Source: Streptomyces sp. NBC_00335 (lineage in GTDB: Bacteria; Actinomycetota; Actinomycetes; Streptomycetales; Streptomycetaceae). From it: a stretch of 64,000 nt of DNA. Positions 44,684 to 53,569 of the stretch are shown here, in pieces (the stretch's first letter is position 1; each line of letters begins with the position of its first letter). The position numbers and the translations under genes were made by a program. Location of the stretch: contig NZ_CP108006.1 of assembly GCF_036127095.1 (NCBI RefSeq), positions 620,001 through 684,000 on the forward strand, in the 5' to 3' direction. Below the pieces are notes generated by a model. It had not been told where the DNA came from, did no database searches, and was given only the letters and a program-made list of their open reading frames with translations.

Positions 44684-46865
44684 TCAGCCGGGGCCGTGCG
44701 CGCGCCGCGAACCCTCCGGCCGGTCGGCGGCAGGGTCCCGGCCGGCGGCAGGGTCCCGGCCGGCGGTCCGGGTCAGCAGCTCCCGGGCCGTCCGCAGGTG
44801 GCGGTGGCCCGGTTCCAGGACGGACTCGGCCCGCGCCAGGGCGCCCGCCAGCAGCGCGGCCGCCTCGGGGGCCCGGTCCCGGGCGAGCAGGGCGCGGGCC
44901 CATTCCAGGCGGGAGTAGAACACGTGCGGGTGGTCCTCGCCGAGGACCCGGGTCCGGTCGGCGGTGAGTTCCGCCCAGGCCTCGGCCGCCTCCGCGGTGC
45001 GCCCGGCGCGGGACGCCAGCGCGGCAAGGCTTCCCCGGATGGCGAGCGTGTGCGGATCGTCGGGCCCGATCCCCTCGGCGGCTTCGGCTTCGGCCAGCAG
45101 TCTCTCCAACTCGGCTTTTGCGTGAGCCGGTTCACACGGCCGGAACCAGATCAGGCTGCGCCGGGTCGCCAGCACCTGCGGATGGCCGGCGCCTTGGACC
45201 CGTAAGCGGTCGGTCAGGAGCACCTCCAACTGGCCGGCCGGCCGCGCGGGGATCACCGCCCTCTCCGGTGAAGTAGGCCAGCTGGTGACGGGCCGCCAGG
45301 GTGTCCGGGTGGTCCGGCCCCAGGACCTCCGCCACGTCCGCGAGCAGTTCCGCGAACTGGGCCGCGGCGGCCAGATGGTCACCGGACTCCCCTACGAAGA
45401 AAGCTCGTTGATGCCGCGCCGCCAGGGTGTCGGGGTGCCTCGGCCCGAGCCGGTCGGCGCGCCTGCGGGCGATCCCGGCGAGATCGGCCGCGGCCCGGCG
45501 CGGCTTCCCGGAGTCTCCGACGGCGATGGCCAGTGGAAGTTCGGCGCCGGGGACCCCGCCGCGGAAGGCGAGGCCGAGGGCTTCGACGGCCCGCGCGAGA
45601 CGGCCGTCCTGATGGGCGACGAGCCCCATGTCGTAGGCGTCGGCGGGCTCCACCAGGGGCAGCAGTCCGCGCCACAGATGGTCGGGCACCGGACCGTTGC
45701 CCGGCGCGTTCAACAGGTAGTCGAACGCGGTGAATCCGGCGCCGAAGTTGCCGATGAGCAGCCCGCTCGTGGCGTAGGCGGCCGTGCAGGCCCAGTCCAT
45801 GGCCTCCGCGAACGGCTCGGGCTGCAGGTCCCCGCCGCCCCGGGCCGCCAGGTAGGGGGCGTGCAGCTCGCGCAGCCAGGCCCGGCTCACCGGGCGGCGC
45901 AGTCCGGCCCGGCGGCAGTCCACCGCCGCCGCGACCACGGCGGCGCCGCGCGGATTGGCCCCCGGGGCCCAGGCGTTCTCCCAGGCCGCCAGCAGCTCCG
46001 GACCGGCCGCCAGCACCTCGGCGACCCCGAACCGCTCGCCCGCGCGCAGCGCGGCCCCGATGCGCGGATCGCCCTGGTGGGCGGCGGCCCGGCCGCGCTC
46101 CGCCCTGGACCAGTGCCGGGGCAGCCTGATGACGGCCGCCTGGTGGAGCAGGTCGCGCTGGGCCCGCCAGGCGTCCCGGTCGGATCCGGTGAGCCGGCTC
46201 TCCTCGCGGGCGTCGTAGCGCCGGTACTCCTGGACCCGCATCGTCGCGATCACCACGGCCCGCTCCAGGGAGGCCAGTTGTGCGGCGCCGAGGCCGCCCG
46301 CGCCGAGGTGGTCCTCCAAGTCGTCGAGCCAGAGCACGGCGCGGCGCCGCCGCCCGGCGATGCGCAGCGCCTCCGGCAGCGCGGCGCGGGAGAGCGGGCG
46401 GACGAAGGCATGCCGGGGGTAAAGGCTGCGGGCCACCTCGTAGGCGAGCCGGGTCTTGCCCGCCGTGGACTCCCCGACCACGAGGACGAAGCGGCTCCGC
46501 TCCAGGGCGGCGCGCAGCCCCGGTTCGGCGTCGCGCCTGATGTAGGCGGGCGGGGCCGCGGGCGCCTCGGCCGGGTGGGCTCCGGCCAGTTCGGGGCGGT
46601 CCACCTGGCGCAGCAGCGGGATCCGGCCCGCCGCCGTGCGCAGCAGCTCCCCCGCGGCCCGGGGGTCGGCGCCCTCCCCGGGAGGCCGCATCCGCTCGGC
46701 GGCCAGTCCGGACAGCGTGGTGACGGCCGCGCCGATCCCGGCGGCCCAGGGCCCCGAGGTCCACACCGTCGCCAACGCCACCGCGCCTGCTCCGAGCCCT
46801 ACCGAACCGAGGTATCCGGCCCAGCCCCGTGCCCGGCCGGATCCCCTGAAGAGCAACGTCGACAT
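44684..46865 (-). pseudogene. P-loop NTPase with TPR repeats, frame-disrupted
   Basis: The N-terminal part (46865 downward) has a short hydrophobic region, then Walker A VVGESTAGKTRLAYE and Walker B-like AVLWLDDLED. TPR-type repeats follow (LGPDHPDTLAARHQ-AYFTGEGGD). At GGCCGGCCGGCC (45232-45243) the frame is lost and would stop at 45132, but repeats resume in another frame to the stop at 44684 (GAGHPQVLATRRSL, IGPDDPHTLAIRGSLA). Removing one base restores repeat length and aligns QF/QL, LL, D and V of successive repeats. A TTA codon lies just beyond (45203-45205). It may be a real mutation, slippage or a sequencing error. Full length would be about 726 aa, STAND-like. Confidence 0.75.
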
Positions 46866-46957
46866 GCCGCCCCCAACACGTCCCGTGGGAGCCCCATTGT
46901 CACCCCGGACCCGGCCGGGGGAACCCCAACGGAGCCACCCGGAACCGATGTTGATCG

Positions 46958-48001
46958 TCAGTACGTGACGAAGAGGCGGCGGGCCGGGCCGTCCACCCGG
47001 ATGCGGCCCCCGACGGGGATCACGATCTGCGGGTCGGTGTGTCCGAGGTCCACGTCGAAGACGGCCATGGTGTCGGGGGCGTACTCGCCGAGGGCCCGCA
47101 GGACCGCCTCGCGCTGCTCGTGGCGGTAGCGCTCGCGCCCCTCGGCGTCGAGGCGCTTCTCGAAGGACCAGCTCTTCGCCCGGCCCATCAGGAGGGCGGG
47201 GAACTGCCTCAGCAGTCCGCGCTCGCCCATGTTGCGCAGGATCCAGTAGACGTCCTGGGCGCGGGGCATGTCCTCCGAGGTCTCCAGGAAGAGCACCCCG
47301 CCCGCGTACTCCTCCACGGGCCGCACGGTGCGGTCGGCCATCAGGAGCCAGGAGATGATCTCCAGGTTGCCGCCCCAGCTGATGCCCTCGACCACCCGGT
47401 CGGCGTGGTGCCAGGTCCAGCCCTTGGCCGGGTCCAGTTCCGGTTCGGCGTCGAAGGTACGGGGGTCGTCCCAGGGGCCGTTGACGTCGCCGAAGGCGTC
47501 GGTGGCGGTCAACTCGTACTCGCCGGAGGTGAACAGCGCCGCCCGCAGGGACTCGGCCGTCAGCGGGTGCATGGCGCCGGGCCGTCCGAGCTCGACCATC
47601 ACCGAGCTCCCGTGATAGCCGACCAGCCCGAGGTCCCTGAGGTGCAGGAGCAGGTTGGTGTTGTCGCTGTAGCCGAAGAAGGGCTTGGGGTGGGCGCGCA
47701 GGAGATCGGCGTCGAGGTGCGGGAGCAGCGTGATCTGGTCGTCGCCGCCGATGCTGGCGATCACCGCCTTGATCTCGGGGTCGGCGAAGGCGGCGTGGAG
47801 GTCGGCGGCCCGCTCCTGCGGCGTCGCACCCATCTTCCGGGTCGTCGGATACTCCACCGGTTCCAGCCCGAACTCCTCCCGGAGCCGGCGCAGCCCCAAC
47901 TCGTAGGGCTGCGGGAAGAGCGCGGGCAGACCGGCCGAAGGGGAGAGCACCGCGACGCGGTCTCCGGGGCGGGGCTTGGCGGGATAGCGAGGATCCGTCA
48001 T
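46958..48001 (-). CDS. S66-family LD-carboxypeptidase (MccF-like)
   Basis: 347 aa. S66 motifs: RPGDRVAVLSPSAG at the N-terminus, IKAVIASIGGDDQ, and the nucleophile Ser in PKPFFGYSDNTNLLL. Acid and base residues are expected in LFLETSEDMP and near DLGHTDPQIVIP. Members cleave tetrapeptide tails of peptidoglycan or inactivate microcin C-type antibiotics. No signal peptide. TAAGAT lies 6 nt before the ATG (leaderless type). Confidence 0.88.
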   Translation of the reverse strand: MTDPRYPAKPRPGDRVAVLSPSAGLPALFPQPYELGLRRLREEFGLEPVEYPTTRKMGATPQERAADLHAAFADPEIKAVIASIGGDDQITLLPHLDADLLRAHPKPFFGYSDNTNLLLHLRDLGLVGYHGSSVMVELGRPGAMHPLTAESLRAALFTSGEYELTATDAFGDVNGPWDDPRTFDAEPELDPAKGWTWHHADRVVEGISWGGNLEIISWLLMADRTVRPVEEYAGGVLFLETSEDMPRAQDVYWILRNMGERGLLRQFPALLMGRAKSWSFEKRLDAEGRERYRHEQREAVLRALGEYAPDTMAVFDVDLGHTDPQIVIPVGGRIRVDGPARRLFVTY

Positions 48002-48126
48002 CCGGTGATCTTAGGAGCGGACCCGGTCGACACCGAAGCGATTTCCCGTTCCCCTCTCCTCCCCGAAACGTCCCCATCATTCCCTATCAGTCCTCATCTG
48101 CGTCTCTTGAGGTAAGGTTCGGCTGT

Positions 48127-48630
48127 ATGAGTGATGAAGGACGCGAGCTGTATTCGGTCGGCGAGGTCGCCGAGCTGCTCGGGCTGCACGTGCGCACCGT
48201 CCGGAACTACGTGCGCGACGGCCGGCTCAAAGCCGTCCGGATCGGCAAGCAGTACCGGATCAGCCGCGCGGACTTCGAGGCTCTGACCAGCCTGCCCGTC
48301 CCGGCCGCCGGGGATCCCTCCGGCGCCGGCCAGGCGCCGCGGCGGCACCTGGAGGTGTCGAGCATCGTGCAGATCGACGCGATCGGTCCCGACGCGGCGA
48401 GCCGGCTCGCGAACCTCGTCACGGCGAGCGCGCAGTCCCCGCGGGCCACCCCGGCCGCGCTGCGCGTCCAGACGGTCTACGACAAGGAGCGGGCCCGCAT
48501 GAAGATCGTGGTCCTCGGCGACGCCACCACCACCGCCGATCTCCTGCAACTGGTCGACGGGGTGCTCGGCCCGGGCAACGGCATGGGGACCGAACCGGAC
48601 CACGGCGCCGGGGCGGTGCACCGTGACTGA
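48127..48630 (+). CDS. MerR/excisionase-type HTH regulator
   Basis: 167 aa. N-terminal winged HTH (YSVGEVAELLGLHVRTVRNY, GRLKAVRIGKQYRISRADF), then a C-terminal domain of about 100 residues without a known motif. A TAAGGT lies 8 nt before the ATG, after an AT-rich stretch. Its end overlaps the DUF4180 gene by 8 bp, so the two form a unit. Confidence 0.85.
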   Translation: MSDEGRELYSVGEVAELLGLHVRTVRNYVRDGRLKAVRIGKQYRISRADFEALTSLPVPAAGDPSGAGQAPRRHLEVSSIVQIDAIGPDAASRLANLVTASAQSPRATPAALRVQTVYDKERARMKIVVLGDATTTADLLQLVDGVLGPGNGMGTEPDHGAGAVHRD

Positions 48631-49093
48631 CCTCATCCAGGAGCACCACGGCGTACCGGTCCTGGTCTGCGCCGCCGACGGCCCGCCGGTCGCCACCGAG
48701 CAGGACGCGCTCGACCAGCTGATCGGCGGCGCCTTCTACCGGACCGACATCGTCGCCGTCCCGGTCGAGCGCCTGGACGCCGGCTTCTTCGACCTGCGCA
48801 GCGGGCTCGCCGGGGCGATCATGCAGAAGTTCGTGAACTACCGGGTCCGCCTGGTGGTCGTGGGTGACCTCTCGCACCACCTGGGGGCGAGTCGGGCCCT
48901 GCGCGATCTCGTACGGGAATCGAACGAGGGCCGCCACATCTGGTTCCTGCCCGACCTCGACGCCCTGGCCGCCCGGCTCGCCCCGGCCGGGGAAACGGGG
49001 CCGGAACCCGGATCGGAATCGGGGCCGGAACCGAGGACGGAACCGGGGCCGGGCGCTCCGGATTCCGCATCCGCGAAACCGATCGACGGATAA
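48623..49093 (+). CDS. DUF4180-type protein
   Basis: 156 aa from GTG 48623. The core (GVPVLVCAADGPPVATEQDA, VPVERLDAGFFDLRSGLAG, NYRVRLVVVGDLSHHL, EGRHIWFLPDLDALAARL) matches the DUF4180 type, often found beside HTH regulators. The last 35 residues are Glu/Pro/Gly/Ser-rich. Function unknown; probably the effector or modulator of the preceding regulator. Confidence 0.82.
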   Translation: MTDLIQEHHGVPVLVCAADGPPVATEQDALDQLIGGAFYRTDIVAVPVERLDAGFFDLRSGLAGAIMQKFVNYRVRLVVVGDLSHHLGASRALRDLVRESNEGRHIWFLPDLDALAARLAPAGETGPEPGSESGPEPRTEPGPGAPDSASAKPIDG

Positions 49094-49169
49094 CCGTTAT
49101 CAAGGTCCCCCTCGACGGTCTCCCAGGTATTGGGCATCATCGAGCGCCGGTACGGACAGGGACTTTTCT

Positions 49170-50846
49170 ATGAGCACATCGCACACGGCAGCGCTGGTCG
49201 CCGCGGCCCGCGCGGGCGATCCCCGCGCACAGGACGACCTGGTCGGCGCCTATCTGCCGTTGGTCTACAACATCGTCGGGCGGGCCCTGAACGGATCCGT
49301 CGACGTCGACGACGTGGTCCAGGACACGATGCTGCGGGCACTCGACGGGCTCGGCGGCCTGCGCGACGACCACAGCTTCCGGTCCTGGCTCGTCGCGATC
49401 GCCATGAACCGGGTGCGCGCCCACTGGCAGGCCCGCCGGAGCGCCCCCGGCGAGAGCGGCCTGGAAGCGGCCTGGGAGCTCGCCGATCCCGGCGCCGACT
49501 TCGTGGACCTGACCGTCGTGCGACTCCAGCTGGAGGGCCAGCGCCGCGAGACGGCCCGTGCCACGCGCTGGCTGGAGCCCGACGACCGGGCGCTGCTGTC
49601 CCTGTGGTGGCTGGAGTGCGCCGGGGAGCTGACGCGCACCGAGGTGGCGCAGGCACTGGAACTGTCCGCGCAGCACACGGCGGTACGGGTCCAGCGGATG
49701 AAGGCGCAGCTGGAGGCGGCCCGGGTGGTGGAGCGGGCGCTGGGCGCCCAGCCGCCCTGCGAGGACCTGCGGGCGGTGGTGGCGAGCTGGGACGGCCTGC
49801 CCTCGGCGCTGTGGCGCAAGCGAATAGCCCGGCACGCCCGTGCGTGCCTGCGGTGCGGCGGGCTGTGGAGCGGCCTGCTCCCGGCCGAGGGTCTGCTGGC
49901 CGGGCTGGCGCTGGTGCCGGTCTCGGCGGCGCTGCTCGCGGGCGTACGGGCGGCCGCGGCCTCCGGCTTCACCTCCGCCGGCCTGGCCACCGACGCCTGG
50001 GCGTACGACGCGGGCGGCTCCCCCGCCCCGGGCACCGGCCCCACCGGCGGCCCGGCCGACGGTGGCGGTGGCGAGGAGCAGTTCGCCGCGGTGGGCGGCC
50101 CCGGGGACGGGCGCGCCTCGCTGCGCAGACAGCGGCGCACCCGTGGCCGGCGCCGGGTGATCGGTGGCGCGGTGCTCGCCGCCTGTGTCGTGGGAGGCGG
50201 GCTGACCTACCTCGGCACCCGGCCCGGCGCCTCCCCCGAGCCGCCCGCGGCCGCGCTCGTGGCTCCGGACTCGGGGACCTCGCTGCCCCCGGAGCCGGCC
50301 TCCCCCACTCCGAGCCCCTCGGTGTCCCCGTCACCGAGCGCCTCACCGAGCGCCTCGCCGAGCGCCGTCCCGAGCCCGACTCGGAGTGCGCCCCCCACGC
50401 CCACCCCGAAGCCGAGCCCGAAGTCCACTCCGCCGAAGAGCCCCGCCCCCGCCCCGCCGGGCGGCAGCACCGCCGCCCAGGTGATAGCCCTGGTCAACTC
50501 CGAGCGCGCGGCGGCCGGCTGCGGGCCGCTCAAGGACGACGCGCAGCTGCGTACGGCCGCCCAGGGCCACTCCGACGACATGGCGCGGCGGAACTTCTTC
50601 GCGCACACCAACCCGGACGGCGCGGACCCGGGCAAGCGGACCACCGCCGCCGGGTACCGCTGGTCCACCTACGGGGAGAACATCGCGAAGGGGCAGCGGA
50701 CGGCGGCTCAGGTCATGGATTCCTGGATGAAGAGCCAGGGCCACCGCGAGAACATCCTCAACTGCTCCTTCAAGGACATCGGCGTCGGCATCCACCAGGG
50801 CGCCGGCGGCCCGTGGTGGACGCAGAACTTCGGTGCCCGGATGTGA
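49170..50846 (+). CDS. ECF sigma factor - zinc motif - membrane - CAP domain fusion
   Basis: 558 aa. Residues 20-95 look like sigma region 2 (VDDVVQDTMLRALDGL), 130-190 like region 4 (LTRTEVAQALELSAQHTAVR). His222-Cys226-Cys229 form an HxxxCxxC motif as in zinc anti-sigma factors. Two hydrophobic stretches (about 240-262 and 330-348) come next; the second is preceded by RRTRGRRR, giving an N-in, C-out topology. An 80-residue Pro/Ser/Thr linker leads to a C-terminal CAP/SCP domain (433-558) with conserved His467, His479, Glu503 and His525. The reading is therefore sigma inside, CAP outside, in one chain. Target promoters and signal unknown. Confidence 0.88.
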   Translation: MSTSHTAALVAAARAGDPRAQDDLVGAYLPLVYNIVGRALNGSVDVDDVVQDTMLRALDGLGGLRDDHSFRSWLVAIAMNRVRAHWQARRSAPGESGLEAAWELADPGADFVDLTVVRLQLEGQRRETARATRWLEPDDRALLSLWWLECAGELTRTEVAQALELSAQHTAVRVQRMKAQLEAARVVERALGAQPPCEDLRAVVASWDGLPSALWRKRIARHARACLRCGGLWSGLLPAEGLLAGLALVPVSAALLAGVRAAAASGFTSAGLATDAWAYDAGGSPAPGTGPTGGPADGGGGEEQFAAVGGPGDGRASLRRQRRTRGRRRVIGGAVLAACVVGGGLTYLGTRPGASPEPPAAALVAPDSGTSLPPEPASPTPSPSVSPSPSASPSASPSAVPSPTRSAPPTPTPKPSPKSTPPKSPAPAPPGGSTAAQVIALVNSERAAAGCGPLKDDAQLRTAAQGHSDDMARRNFFAHTNPDGADPGKRTTAAGYRWSTYGENIAKGQRTAAQVMDSWMKSQGHRENILNCSFKDIGVGIHQGAGGPWWTQNFGARM

Positions 50847-51012
50847 CCCGCCCCGCCCGGCCCGGTCCCGTGCCCCGGTCCCCCGCCCCGGCCCCCCGCC
50901 CCGGCCTCGTCCGCTGCCCCGGCCCGCTCCACCGCACCCCGTCGGTGCGATCTCCCCGCAATGATTCAAAATGGGGGCAAGATAGGAGCTGGAAGCAAAC
51001 CGGCAGATCACG

Positions 51013-53532
51013 GTGGAGGTGGGGCGCATCAGCAGGCAGAAACTCCGTGCGCACCAGCGCGAGGCCGTCGACGCCGCCGTGCGGGCGCTGGAACTGCCCG
51101 CCGGGCGCAGGGTCCCACGGACCGGGCTCCGTACGCAGGTGATCATGGCAACGGGCTCCGGCAAGTCGCTGGTCGCCGTGCACACGGCCGAGGAACTGCG
51201 GGCCGGCCGGGTCCTGGTCCTGGTGCCCTCCCTGGACCTGCTCGTGCAGACCGCGGCGGCCTGGCGCGAGGGCGGCCGGACCGGCCGCGCCTTCGCCGTG
51301 TGCTCGCTGCGCGGCGAGGACGCGGGGGTGCCCACCACCACCGACCCGGCCGAACTGGCCGGCTGGGCGGGCCCGCCCGTCGACCGGGTCACGGTGTACG
51401 CCACGTACGCCTCGCTGGGCCTCGGCACCATCGAGAACGCGCACCGCGAGGGGCTGCCCGGCTGGGACCTGATCGTGGTCGACGAGGCGCACCGGACCTC
51501 GGGGCGGATCGGCAAGCCCTGGGCGGTGGTGCACGACAACCTCCGGATCCCCTCGGTCCGGCGCCTGTACATGACGGCCACGCCCCGGGTCTGGCAGGAC
51601 GGCGAGGATTCCGGGCCCGCCGAGAGCGAGGAGCCGGCCGAGGGCTCCGACCGGCCGGAGGCGGTACGCGGCCGGGGCGACCTGGTGGCCTCCATGGAGG
51701 ACGATCCGGACGGCCCGTTCGGCGCGCGCTGCTACACCCTCACGCTCTCGGAGGCCGTCGACCGGGGCATCTGCGCGCCCTACCGGGTGGTCTGCGTGGA
51801 CGTCAGCGATCCGGAGTTCCAGGCGGCCGTGCTGCTCGGGCCGGACGGGCGCTCCGACGCCGTGCGCGGGGTGCGGCTCGCGGCACTGCAGACGGCGCTG
51901 GTGACGGCGGCCGTGAAGCAGGGGTTCCGGCGCACGCTCGTCTTCCACCACCTGACGAAGGAGGCCGAGGCGTTCGCGGCCGGGCTGCCGGCGGTCGCCG
52001 CACGCCTGCGCGCCACGAGCTGGGCCCCGCGGCCGGTGTACCCCCGTACCGTCTGGGCCGACTGGCTGTGCGGACAGCACACGGCGGCGCACCGGCGCCG
52101 GGTGCTGGGCGCCTTCGCGGACGACCGGGTCGCGGACAAGGCCTTCCTGGGCAGTGTCCGGGTGCTGGGCGAGGGCGTGGACACCAAGGAGTGCGACTCG
52201 GTCTTCTGGGCCGACGTACGCGGTTCCATGCCCGACCTGGTGCAGGCCGTCGGCCGGGCGCTGCGCATCCGGCCCGGGGAGGGCAAGGTCGCCTCCCTCG
52301 TGGTGCCGGTGCTGCTGGGGCCGGGCGAGTCCCCCGAGACGATGCTGACCTCACGGGCGTACGGGGACCTCGCGCGGCTGCTGGAGGCGCTACGGGCCCA
52401 CGACACGCGGCTCGTCGAGTCCCTGGCACAGCCCCAGGCCCCGAGCCGGCGCGCGGCCGCGGGACCGGGCGGCACGGAGTCCGTGGGCGGCCCCGGGCTG
52501 CGCGGCGGCGCGCAGTCCCTGCTGAGCTTCTCCACCCCTCGCGACCCGGCGCTGCTGGCGGCCTTCGTCCGGCTGCGCGTCCTGCACCCGGAGCGCGAGC
52601 ACTGGCGGCGCGGGGTGGAGGCCGCCCGGATCTACGCCTCGGTCGCCGGGGACCTCAAGGTGCCGTTCGCGTTCAAGGTGCCCCGTCCCGCGGCCACGGG
52701 CGCGGACGCGGCCGCCGCCGAGGGAGCCGGGGCTCCGTGGCCGCCGGGGCTGGCCCGCTTCCCGCTCGGCCAGTGGATCGCGGATGCCCGGCGCACGTAC
52801 CGCCGCGGGGCGCTCGGCCGCGTGCGGGTGGCCCAGCTCGACGAACTGGGCATGGTGTGGAGCCACTTCGATGTCGCCTTCGAGGAGGGGCTGGCGGCGG
52901 CGAGCGGCTGGGCGGCCGAGAACGGTCACCTGCTGCCTCCGGTGGACGCCACCTGGCGCGGCGCCCCGGTCGGGGTCTGGGTCAAGAACCAGCGGGCGGC
53001 GGCCCGCCGGGAGGGTCCCGGAGCGCTGTCCGAGGAACGCCGCGAGGCCCTGGAAGCCATTGACGCGTCCTGGTGTCCGGCCTGGGACATCTCCTGGCAG
53101 CGGGCCTTCCACCTGACCCGGGTCCACCTGGACGCGGGCGGCCGGCTCCCTGCGCGCCCCGGGGAGGCCGTCGTCCAGGGCGAGGACCTCGGCGTGTGGC
53201 TGCGCGGTCAGCGCGCCTCCTGGGAGCGCCTCGCGTGGGCCCAGCGCTGGCTGCTGGAGCACACCCTCGGGGTGACCCCGGCCGAGGGCCCGGACCGGCC
53301 GAAGCCCCGGGTCGCCCACGCGGACGCGTGGGCGGCGCACTTGGAGGCGGCCCGGCGGTTCCACGACCGCGAGCGGCACCTGCGGGTGCCCCGTACGCAC
53401 GTGGAACGGGTCGGCGACCGGGACCTGCGCCTCGGTTCCTGGATCGCCAACCAGCGTTCCCGCGCCGCGTCCCTCACCCCGGAGCGGACGGCCGCGCTGA
53501 CGGAGCTGGGGATGCGCTGGCCGGCGCCGTGA
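51013..53532 (+). CDS. DEAD/DEAH-box helicase with helicase-associated (HA) repeats
   Basis: 839 aa from GTG 51013. Helicase motifs: I (MATGSGKSLVAVH), II (LIVVDEAHRTSG, a DEAH box), III (LYMTATPR), V-VI (VRVLGEGVDTKECD, LVQAVGRALRI). The C-terminal 300 residues carry about three HA-type repeats with the W-hallmark (GVWVKNQRAAARR, GVWLRGQRAS, GSWIANQRSRAASL). Architecture is common in Streptomyces accessory regions; role unknown (DNA transfer, repair or defence are all possible). AT-richer DNA at 50960-50990 likely holds its promoter; the rest of the 166-bp gap is GC-rich with no gene. Confidence 0.87.
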   Translation: MEVGRISRQKLRAHQREAVDAAVRALELPAGRRVPRTGLRTQVIMATGSGKSLVAVHTAEELRAGRVLVLVPSLDLLVQTAAAWREGGRTGRAFAVCSLRGEDAGVPTTTDPAELAGWAGPPVDRVTVYATYASLGLGTIENAHREGLPGWDLIVVDEAHRTSGRIGKPWAVVHDNLRIPSVRRLYMTATPRVWQDGEDSGPAESEEPAEGSDRPEAVRGRGDLVASMEDDPDGPFGARCYTLTLSEAVDRGICAPYRVVCVDVSDPEFQAAVLLGPDGRSDAVRGVRLAALQTALVTAAVKQGFRRTLVFHHLTKEAEAFAAGLPAVAARLRATSWAPRPVYPRTVWADWLCGQHTAAHRRRVLGAFADDRVADKAFLGSVRVLGEGVDTKECDSVFWADVRGSMPDLVQAVGRALRIRPGEGKVASLVVPVLLGPGESPETMLTSRAYGDLARLLEALRAHDTRLVESLAQPQAPSRRAAAGPGGTESVGGPGLRGGAQSLLSFSTPRDPALLAAFVRLRVLHPEREHWRRGVEAARIYASVAGDLKVPFAFKVPRPAATGADAAAAEGAGAPWPPGLARFPLGQWIADARRTYRRGALGRVRVAQLDELGMVWSHFDVAFEEGLAAASGWAAENGHLLPPVDATWRGAPVGVWVKNQRAAARREGPGALSEERREALEAIDASWCPAWDISWQRAFHLTRVHLDAGGRLPARPGEAVVQGEDLGVWLRGQRASWERLAWAQRWLLEHTLGVTPAEGPDRPKPRVAHADAWAAHLEAARRFHDRERHLRVPRTHVERVGDRDLRLGSWIANQRSRAASLTPERTAALTELGMRWPAP

Positions 53533-53535
53533 GCT

Positions 53536-53561
53536 CCGGGCCCGCTCGCGGGCGGGCCCGG
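53536..53561. terminator. Terminator between helicase and decarboxylase
   Basis: CCGGGCCCGC pairs with GCGGGCCCGG (10 bp, 6-nt loop) between the two convergent stops. Confidence 0.75.
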
Positions 53562-53569
53562 GGGCCGCG

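Noticed and set aside
51013..53532. Telomere helicase TtrA
   Set aside because: The HA repeats are shared, but no telomere, terminal protein or replication gene is nearby, so that identity is not supported.
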